Assembly (NCBI GenBank): GCA_007135385.1
Contig: SLIY01000151.1
Coordinates: 1-6,819 of the forward strand
Source of the DNA: Leptolyngbyaceae cyanobacterium CSSed165cm_216
Lineage (GTDB): Bacteria; Cyanobacteriota; Cyanobacteriia; Phormidesmidales; Phormidesmidaceae
Length of the DNA: 6,819 bases
Direction of reading: 5' to 3'
Shown here: positions 1-4,592 of the stretch, piece by piece
Position numbering within the stretch: position 1 is the stretch's first letter
Layout of the letters: each line of letters opens with the position of its first letter
Notes under the pieces: model-generated
What the model saw: only the letters and a program-made list of their open reading frames with translations
What the model was told of the DNA's origin: nothing
Databases searched by the model: none
Program-made: the position numbers and the translations under genes

Positions 1-77
1 CATAGGCAATTTGTTCTCACAGGGTAGGGGGATGGGTTGCCGTTAGCCATCGAACCAGTCTAAAGTCGCCTGCAATG

Positions 78-105
78 GCTAGCCTAGACCCGGATTAGGC
101 TTAGC
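78..105. other. Inverted repeat / hairpin
   Basis: GCTA (78-81) pairs with TAGC (102-105) and GCCTA (82-86) pairs with TAGGC (96-100), giving nine base pairs with a single bulged T at 101 and a nine-base loop. No T-run follows on either strand, so it is not a textbook intrinsic terminator. It could still be a transcript end or a structured leader. The structure is seen directly; a function is not. Confidence 0.4.
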
Positions 106-161
106 TCAACGCTCCAGCATCCTCGTGATCAGTACAACTAGACCTACTTTACTGTTACTAT

Positions 162-201
162 CCTACCGCTACTGGCCTACCGCTACTGGCCTACGCTACT
201 G
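162..201. repeat. 14-bp tandem repeat, about 2.9 copies
   Basis: The unit CCTACCGCTACTGG occurs perfectly at 162-175 and 176-189. It is followed at 190-201 by a third copy that lacks one C of the CC pair and breaks off before the final GG. It lies in non-coding DNA. The unit is not a multiple of three and the frames across it close quickly, so it is not a coding repeat. Confidence 0.85.
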
Positions 202-263
202 ACGCACCCATACAGATCCTGATGTTCTGGTCAGTGAGGCTAGGGTTATCAGTAAATACTCAG

Positions 264-269
264 TATAAT
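264..269 (+). promoter_or_regulatory. Possible -10 box (TATAAT)
   Basis: A perfect TATAAT lies in an AT-rich patch. No TTGACA-like -35 hexamer is found 16 to 18 bases upstream and there is no TGn extension, so it would need an activator to work. It lies about 330 bases before the start of the gene at 603, which would imply a long leader. It is a candidate only. Confidence 0.22.
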
Positions 270-343
270 AAATACCCTTATCCGGCGAGCTTTCTACCTA
301 AATATACAGGCATCTGCCCTCACCCTTGAAATTAAGCTCATCT

Positions 344-371
344 GGTCAAATTAGCCAAATGGCTAACGACC
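344..371. other. Inverted repeat / hairpin
   Basis: TTAGCC (351-356) and GGCTAA (361-366) form a perfect six-base-pair stem with the four-base loop AAAT. Outside it, GGTC (344-347) can pair with GACC (368-371) across a small asymmetric internal loop. No T-run follows on either strand. It could be a leader structure or a protein site. Confidence 0.4.
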
Positions 372-550
372 TGACCGGCCACTAAGGACTAAAATTTGGG
401 GTGAATGGCACGCTTCAGCAGCGGTGTCGTTATCACCTCCGGTCACAGGTCTGGGTGCAGGGGGCATATGCTTGACATGCTGATAACTTTGGTGATTCCT
501 TGCCCGCTCTCCCTTGCCCAAGCAATTTGTGAGCAAGGCAACCCTAAATC

Positions 551-564
551 GGTCCCATCGGACC
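551..564. other. Small perfect hairpin upstream of the pentapeptide gene
   Basis: GGTCC (551-555) and GGACC (560-564) form a perfect five-base-pair stem with loop CATC. It ends 38 bases before the TTG start at 603, so it would lie in the 5' leader if transcription begins upstream of it. Confidence 0.35.
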
Positions 565-602
565 ATATCTGTCCTGAAAATTGTTGCATTTGAGACCCAT
601 CA

Positions 603-1496
603 TTGGAAACCTCATCGTTCAATCACCTACGGTCCCCTGAACCACCTCGGGAAATCACGGCCGATGCCCTGCTCGAAAGTTACCAGGCTGGCGAGCGTGA
701 CTTTCGGGGGGTGCAGTTAATTGGTGCTGATTTAGCTCACCAAGACTTGAGTGGTGCTAATTTTCGTCAGTCCTATTTCCAGCACACCGACTTCACTGGG
801 GCCACCTTGGTGGGAGTTAATTTTCGAGAAGCGCAGATGGCCTCTGTTTGCCTCCACCGAGCCAAGTTACTGTTGGTTAACTTAATCGGTGCTGATCTAA
901 CTGAAGCCGATTTGCGAGACGCCGATCTGACCGAAGCTGGACTGCGTAGTGCTCTGTTGATTCGGGCAAACTTGAGCCAAGTTAATTTAGACAACGCCAA
1001 CTTGAACGAAGCCACCTTGGACCAGGCTTCTCTCTACCAAGCTACCCTGACGGAAGCTAGCCTGAGTCGGGCCAAACTGTTGGGAACTGATCTGCAACGG
1101 GCTAATTTGGACCATGCCAATCTCACCAGCGCCTTGATGAATGGCGCTAGCTTACAGGGGGCCAGCCTGGTGGGGGCTTTCCTAAGTGGGGCTAGCCTGG
1201 AGGGGGCAAATCTGCAAGATACTGATTTAAGTCGGGCCAAAATGACTAGTACCAACTTAGTCAATGTTGACCTGTCTCGATCGAATTTGCGAGGCACTAA
1301 TCTCAGTTGGAGTTCCCTGCGGGGGGCTAACCTCCAAGGGGCGACCCTTTACCGGACCCGACTCAGTTGGTCAAACTTAAGCGGTGCTAACCTCACCAAT
1401 GCCGTCATGATCAATGCAAAGCTTGACTACACCAACCTCCGCCACGCTAACTTACAAGGCACTACCTTGCCTGATGGCTATGTCAGCAATCCTTAA
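603..1496 (+). CDS. Pentapeptide-repeat protein (52 uninterrupted repeats)
   Basis: A 297-residue protein of the pentapeptide-repeat superfamily. Residues 34-289 follow the A(D/N)LXX pattern with Leu, Phe or Met at every fifth position and no register break. That makes 52 pentapeptides, or 13 four-sided coils of a right-handed beta-solenoid. Residues about 19-33 look like a capping helix (the stretch ending in AGERDF is typical of cyanobacterial members), and the C-terminus LPDGYVSNP is a usual exit sequence. There is no signal peptide or membrane segment, so a cytoplasmic location is inferred. The start is a TTG: an in-frame stop lies at 591-593 and no in-frame ATG precedes the repeats. The Shine-Dalgarno sequence is weak at best. 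The molecular function is unknown, as for most cyanobacterial family members; a binding scaffold is the usual guess. The stop TAA lies in a TTAA shared with the convergent hydrolase gene. Confidence 0.93.
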   Translation: METSSFNHLRSPEPPREITADALLESYQAGERDFRGVQLIGADLAHQDLSGANFRQSYFQHTDFTGATLVGVNFREAQMASVCLHRAKLLLVNLIGADLTEADLRDADLTEAGLRSALLIRANLSQVNLDNANLNEATLDQASLYQATLTEASLSRAKLLGTDLQRANLDHANLTSALMNGASLQGASLVGAFLSGASLEGANLQDTDLSRAKMTSTNLVNVDLSRSNLRGTNLSWSSLRGANLQGATLYRTRLSWSNLSGANLTNAVMINAKLDYTNLRHANLQGTTLPDGYVSNP

Positions 1497-3403
1497 GGGG
1501 TGGCTCGGTTAGATCTAGATCCATGGCGTTGCGCCTGGAGGTGAGGGGAGAAAAAGCGGCGGGGCCGATAAATGGCCGTTAATGATGGGGGGCTGGTTCT
1601 GAGATAAGCCAGCATCTGCCGTTGCAGGGTCTGAAACTGGTCCTGCACGGCCATGGCTTCTAGATGCAGTAGTGAGGAGCCGTAGGCCATTAGCGTTTCT
1701 TGATGGTAAAACGCCCCCTGTCGCAAACGGGGCCAATGGCTGAGCCGAGCCGGTAAATCCTGGCTGAGGCGTAATGAGAGGTCGTCTGTAGAAAAGAGTT
1801 GGGCATAGTCAGCACTCAACATCGGGGCATAGGCATCAGAATCGGCCGTTTGCTGCATGATGAAGCTCAAACTAATGCCCTGGAAAAACTGACGCATTGC
1901 CGCTGTGGAGTTGTCAGGCACCTCTGGCATAAAGGGAATCCGATGTAGGTCAGCATTGAGGTTATCGGGATCGCCCACACTCAGATGAGATCCGCCAAGC
2001 ACTGTCATCAGATACTTGGGCCCGGACAGCTGCATAAATGGCCCCAACTGTTGCTTGGCCATGGGGGTAACACTGTCATGGGTGCTGGCCACCATCAGGG
2101 TAGGTACCTGCACCCGGCTCAGGCCCGCCTCCCCAAATAGCAGACCCGTAAGCGGGTTGGTGACAATCAGTTGGCTAATCCGGTTGTCTTTGAGATTGGC
2201 GTATTTTACCGGCAGATCTAACGCTGCACATTGCAACCAATCGGCTGGGGAAAAACTAACGGGGCTGAGATCGGGGCAAAAAGATTGCAGCGATCGCAAA
2301 TCAAGGGCCGCTCCCGCCAGGGCCAGACCGGTATACCCGCCCAGGGAATGGCCAATCAGGGTAACCTGATCGGTATTTAACCGGCCTCGGAGGGTGTAGG
2401 AGTACAGATTTAGTTTTTCTAAGCGATCCAGCACAAAGCTAATGTCGCGAGGCCGATCTAAAAACTCAGTGGCTGGCAAAATGCGACTGAGCTTGTCTTC
2501 TTCGGGGGGAGCAACCACGGGCAAGGACATCAAGGCCGCGACGTTACTGCCTGGGTGCTCGACGGCTACCACCGTTAGCCCATGGGAGGCCAAATGCTGA
2601 GCTAGGTAGGCAAAAAAGCGGCGATCGGCTCCAAATCCATGGGAAATCACCACCAGGGGACCTTGGGTGTTGCGACTCCAGTAGATATCGACGGGAATTT
2701 GGTGATCGCGTTGGCGATCGCGCAATAGTAGTTCCCATCGCTCTACCTGGGATTCCCCCTCAGAAAATGGATCCATATCCTCTAACGGGGTGACATCCAC
2801 GGGGGTGTCCGATAAGTCTTTGCGCAGGACGCGACTGAGGGCCTCGCTCTCCATTTGGGCCAACTGAAACTGAGAGCCAAGGGAGATCAATGTCCCCAGA
2901 TTAATCTCCAGTGTGTCTTGGGGAATCACCCGCAACAGCCCCAATAAGGTCAATCCCTCTGGGGATTTTGAGGCTTTGTCAGTGGTGGCTTTTAGATCCT
3001 CAGGGGTCAAATTCGGGGCCACCGCCTCCAGAGTTTCCAGAAGTTGGCTACCGCCAGGGGTGGTCAGAATTTCATCTAAGATCACGTGGCTGACGTCGGG
3101 ATCTAGAGAAATCTGGTCCCCTAGGGCCTGGCGCAAGCTAGGGGTCAGCACTGGACGATACAACCCTAAAGACGGCGGCACCTCCCCAGTGGCCACAAAG
3201 GTCTCTAGATCAGCCAAGGCAATGGTTTGGGAAAATCGGCCTAGGCGAACTGTCACTGTCTCTGCGGCCAAGGCTGATGTGCCTAGACCAGTCCCCCCAG
3301 TCACCAAAGCCCCAGTCACCGTTATGGCAGTGACTAGCCCTAAGCCCAGGCGCTGGGAACCGAAACATTGCAACCGAGCGACGACAGAGAACCGTGGAAT
3401 CAT
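1493..3403 (-). CDS. Secreted DUF1400 / alpha-beta hydrolase
   Basis: A 636-residue protein. Residues 1-46 form a signal peptide: a basic start, a hydrophobic stretch, and an A-L-A site with predicted cleavage after Ala46. An envelope or secreted location is inferred. Residues about 47-170 match the DUF1400 domain found with hydrolases in cyanobacteria. Residues about 230-510 are an alpha/beta hydrolase related to the dienelactone hydrolase and PAF-acetylhydrolase groups. They show SHGFG at 254-258 (oxyanion strand), GHSLGG at 351-356 with nucleophile Ser353, a likely acid Asp443 in THDSVTP, and catalytic His473 in GGSHLS. The triad is complete, so an active esterase or lipase is likely; the substrate is unknown. 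Residues about 560-636 run past the end I expect for this family and finish in an Arg-rich tail. The ATG at 3403 is the natural start because the signal peptide follows directly; no clear Shine-Dalgarno sequence is seen. Confidence 0.93.
   Translation of the reverse strand: MIPRFSVVARLQCFGSQRLGLGLVTAITVTGALVTGGTGLGTSALAAETVTVRLGRFSQTIALADLETFVATGEVPPSLGLYRPVLTPSLRQALGDQISLDPDVSHVILDEILTTPGGSQLLETLEAVAPNLTPEDLKATTDKASKSPEGLTLLGLLRVIPQDTLEINLGTLISLGSQFQLAQMESEALSRVLRKDLSDTPVDVTPLEDMDPFSEGESQVERWELLLRDRQRDHQIPVDIYWSRNTQGPLVVISHGFGADRRFFAYLAQHLASHGLTVVAVEHPGSNVAALMSLPVVAPPEEDKLSRILPATEFLDRPRDISFVLDRLEKLNLYSYTLRGRLNTDQVTLIGHSLGGYTGLALAGAALDLRSLQSFCPDLSPVSFSPADWLQCAALDLPVKYANLKDNRISQLIVTNPLTGLLFGEAGLSRVQVPTLMVASTHDSVTPMAKQQLGPFMQLSGPKYLMTVLGGSHLSVGDPDNLNADLHRIPFMPEVPDNSTAAMRQFFQGISLSFIMQQTADSDAYAPMLSADYAQLFSTDDLSLRLSQDLPARLSHWPRLRQGAFYHQETLMAYGSSLLHLEAMAVQDQFQTLQRQMLAYLRTSPPSLTAIYRPRRFFSPHLQAQRHGSRSNRATP
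2290..2297. repeat. HIP1 site GCGATCGC
   Basis: Perfect octamer palindrome inside the hydrolase gene; a cyanobacterial genome signature. Confidence 0.9.
2714..2721. repeat. HIP1 site GCGATCGC
   Basis: Second perfect copy in the hydrolase gene, in the part encoding the start of the alpha/beta hydrolase domain. Confidence 0.9.
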
Positions 3404-3470
3404 GTATACAGTCAGGGCAACAAGACCCTAATTTTCTCTATGGGTTAATTTAATTTAATCTAAACGACAG

Positions 3471-3488
3471 CCCTGCTGGTTGGCAGGG
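3471..3488. other. GC-rich hairpin followed by G8 run
   Basis: CCCTGC (3471-3476) pairs perfectly with GCAGGG (3483-3488) around a six-base loop. The G run continues to 3493, making eight consecutive G. On the plus strand the hairpin lies about 43 bases before the ATG at 3532, so it may be part of that gene's leader. No T-run follows directly, so a terminator is unlikely. Confidence 0.45.
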
Positions 3489-3516
3489 GGGGGATCGTCA
3501 AGTTTTCTTGCGGCTT

Positions 3517-3521
3517 GGGAG
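3517..3521 (+). promoter_or_regulatory. Ribosome binding site for the gene at 3532
   Basis: GGGAG lies ten bases before the ATG at 3532. It supports that start over the in-frame TTG at 3508, which would add eight residues before the conserved beginning MSKVVIGVMG. Confidence 0.6.
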
Positions 3522-3531
3522 AATATCGCTC

Positions 3532-4044
3532 ATGTCCAAAGTGGTGATTGGGGTCATGGGACCTGGGAAACAGGCTACACCGCAACAAATCGCGACTGCC
3601 TATGCCCTAGGGCAGGCGATTGCCCAAGTCGGATGGGTGCTCCTAACTGGGGGGCGAAATGCCGGGGTGATGGCTGCCGCCAGTCAGGGGGCTAAAGCCG
3701 GGGGCGGACTTACCATTGGTATCTTGCCCAGTGCAGATCCGGCGGATTTGTCAACAGATGTCGACATTCCCATCATGACAGGTCTGGGGCAGGGGCGGAA
3801 TCTGATTAATGTTTTGTCCAGCCGTGTGATTGTAGCCTGTGGCCTAGGGGCAGGAACGGCATCAGAAATTGCCTTTGCCATCAAAAGCCAGAAGCCAGTG
3901 ATCTTAATGGAAATGGATGCAACTGCCGTGGCATTTTGGCAAGCGTTGGCCCCATCGCCTATGCTCAGAGTAGATACTGTCAGCGAGGCGGTGACCAATA
4001 TTCAGGGCCTTTTGACGGCAGGTCGTGCTGAGCGCCTGCTATGA
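3532..4044 (+). CDS. TIGR00725 / LOG-like (SLOG) Rossmann-fold protein
   Basis: A 170-residue cytoplasmic protein of the TIGR00725 group in the 'lysine decarboxylase-like' LOG superfamily. An N-terminal beta strand with GVMGPGK (7-13) begins the fold. GGRNAGVMAAASQGA (40-54) matches the LOG GGxxGLM segment that contacts the nucleotide phosphate. GRN at 88-90 lies where LOG enzymes have the catalytic Arg. GLGAGTASE (104-112) replaces the PGGxGTxxE motif, keeping Gly-Thr and the terminal Glu. A nucleotide or nucleoside-phosphate ligand is therefore likely, but the substitutions in that motif mean phosphoribohydrolase activity cannot be assumed. The length is normal for the group. The start is the ATG preceded by GGGAG; the TTG at 3508 is the alternative. 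The gene stands alone, with about 250 non-coding bases downstream. Confidence 0.9.
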   Translation: MSKVVIGVMGPGKQATPQQIATAYALGQAIAQVGWVLLTGGRNAGVMAAASQGAKAGGGLTIGILPSADPADLSTDVDIPIMTGLGQGRNLINVLSSRVIVACGLGAGTASEIAFAIKSQKPVILMEMDATAVAFWQALAPSPMLRVDTVSEAVTNIQGLLTAGRAERLL

Positions 4045-4154
4045 AAAAATTATCCGGCTGACTCTTTTAGCTCACCCCTCCTGACAAACTGGCAGCAAGG
4101 GAGTTAGACGGTATCAACTAAGCTCACCCTAAGGCAAAAACCAGTTTATTCTAA

Positions 4155-4180
4155 TGACAATCTAATAACTGACAATCTAA
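4155..4180. repeat. Direct repeat TGACAATCTAA x2
   Basis: Perfect 11-bp copies at 4155-4165 and 4170-4180, so the period is 15 bp. It lies in the spacer upstream of the DUF7219-type gene. Confidence 0.75.
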
Positions 4181-4222
4181 CCCGTGATCACTGGTGTGAC
4201 ATTCTAGAGTGTTGTCTTAATT

Positions 4223-4252
4223 AGTTGGCTCAAGCCTAGTTGGCTCAAGCCT
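4223..4252. repeat. 15-bp perfect tandem duplication
   Basis: AGTTGGCTCAAGCCT occurs at 4223-4237 and again, immediately adjacent, at 4238-4252. It ends 40 bases before the ATG at 4293 and has the same 15-bp period as the repeat pair at 4155-4180. Confidence 0.9.
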
Positions 4253-4258
4253 GACGAT

Positions 4259-4271
4259 GCTGGTTTCCAGC
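4259..4271. other. Small hairpin near the start of the DUF7219-type gene
   Basis: GCTGG (4259-4263) and CCAGC (4267-4271) are perfect complements around a TTT loop. It ends 21 bases before the ATG at 4293 and could affect translation start or be coincidental. Confidence 0.3.
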
Positions 4272-4292
4272 CCGGTATGTTAACCCTTTTCC

Positions 4293-4589
4293 ATGGCTAT
4301 TCCTATGACAGATCAAAAGCCATCCCCTAAGGACGACTTTCTATTTCCCCGCAGCAAGTACTGGGGCGAGTTTACCCCCCAACGACTTGCCTTTAACGCC
4401 AACCTGCAGGAGTTTGCCCAACGGGTTTCCTTTGTGTGCAACCTGGAAACTGGCGGCAAAATGTCGGCACAGGAAGCCTATGACGAAATTAAGCGGTTGT
4501 GGAAATCCCTAAAGCAGTCAAAGGCGAATTTGCTAGACACAGAGCCCCAGAATCCTCCAGAAATACCCCCGGAGGAGGGGCAGTCGTGA
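4293..4589 (+). CDS. DUF7219-type small conserved protein
   Basis: A 98-residue soluble protein. Residues about 14-81 resemble the small cyanobacterial family I know as DUF7219: the conserved parts are DDFLFPRSKYWGEF, then LAFNANLQEFAQRVSFVCNLE, a Gly-Gly-Lys turn, and a helical segment with EAYDEIKRLWKSLKQSK. There are no membrane segments or signal peptide. The rest is a Pro/Glu-rich, probably disordered tail (about 82-98). No biochemical function is known to me. Two ATGs are possible, 4293 and 4305; neither has a good Shine-Dalgarno sequence and both lie before the conserved core. The stop TGA (4587-4589) is three bases from the stop of the convergent polA. Family assignment is from memory of its conserved words, not from a search. 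Confidence 0.85.
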   Translation: MAIPMTDQKPSPKDDFLFPRSKYWGEFTPQRLAFNANLQEFAQRVSFVCNLETGGKMSAQEAYDEIKRLWKSLKQSKANLLDTEPQNPPEIPPEEGQS

Positions 4590-4592
4590 GCT

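Larger units (their letters stand above)
1..602. other. Long non-coding stretch left of the pentapeptide-repeat gene
   Basis: About 600 bases with no coding region I can support. Short open frames exist at 405-593 (+) and 363-566 (-), but they overlap each other on opposite strands and their products show no recognisable domain, membrane segment or signal peptide. What can be seen is a hairpin at 78-105, a 14-bp tandem repeat at 162-201, a TATAAT box at 264-269, an inverted repeat at 344-371, two direct CCTTGCCC copies at 498-505 and 512-519 with an inverted GCAAGG at 533-538, and a small hairpin at 551-564. No tRNA, rRNA or known cyanobacterial small RNA was recognised. The stretch probably contains the promoter and leader of the gene starting at 603 and the flank of whatever lies to the left. 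Confidence 0.6.
3404..3531. promoter_or_regulatory. Divergent spacer holding two promoters (inferred)
   Basis: The hydrolase gene reads left and the TIGR00725-type gene reads right, so promoters for both should lie in these 128 bases. An AT-rich core at about 3444-3464 (repeated TTTAA) could supply -10 elements in either direction, but no convincing -35/-10 pair can be assigned. The right half contains a hairpin and a run of eight G. Confidence 0.4.
4045..4292. other. Non-coding spacer with short direct repeats
   Basis: These 248 bases contain no coding frame I can support. They hold a pair of 11-bp direct repeats (4155-4180), the palindrome GTGATCAC (4184-4191), a perfect 15-bp tandem duplication (4223-4252) and a small hairpin (4259-4271). 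The promoter of the gene at 4293 should be here; TATGTT at 4276-4281 is a weak -10 candidate without a good -35. No intrinsic terminator for the upstream gene is evident. Confidence 0.5.

Noticed and set aside
1..3. CAT at the left edge, which would be an ATG for a gene leaving the window on the minus strand
   Set aside because: Only the start codon itself would be visible, with no Shine-Dalgarno sequence behind it; a single triplet cannot support a gene.
155..210. CRISPR-like array
   Set aside because: The 14-bp units are directly adjacent with no spacers, so this is a simple tandem repeat.
263..275. NtcA-like site GTA...TAC overlapping the TATAAT box
   Set aside because: The spacing between GTA and TAC is seven bases, not the eight of the NtcA consensus, and it overlaps the -10 candidate itself instead of lying upstream.
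41..368. Ten-base inverted repeat CGTTAGCCAT (41-50) / ATGGCTAACG (359-368) as possible ends of a small mobile element
   Set aside because: It does not extend beyond ten bases, there is no flanking target duplication, and a match of this length in 600 bases is not improbable.
405..593. Open frame of 62 codons on the plus strand with a GGGGTG-like sequence before its ATG
   Set aside because: No recognisable domain, a Cys/Ser/Pro-rich composition, and overlap with an equally long frame on the other strand; it looks like chance.
773..1297. Repetitive Lys/Arg/Ala-rich open frames on the minus strand opposite the pentapeptide gene
   Set aside because: They are the complement of a 15-bp-periodic coding sequence, which opens long antisense frames by itself.
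603..1496. Qnr/MfpA-type DNA-mimic (gyrase-protecting) pentapeptide protein
   Set aside because: There is no C-terminal dimerisation helix, no loop interruptions as in Qnr, and no marked acidic surface bias visible in the repeats; only the general repeat family is shared.
2016..3431. Open frames of up to 172 codons on the plus strand opposite the hydrolase gene
   Set aside because: They lie antisense to a well-supported gene with signal peptide and catalytic triad, and their products have no domain features.
4184..4200. CRP-like operator around GTGATCAC and GTGTGAC
   Set aside because: The half-sites do not match TGTGA-N6-TCACA in order and spacing; the eight-base palindrome alone is too short.
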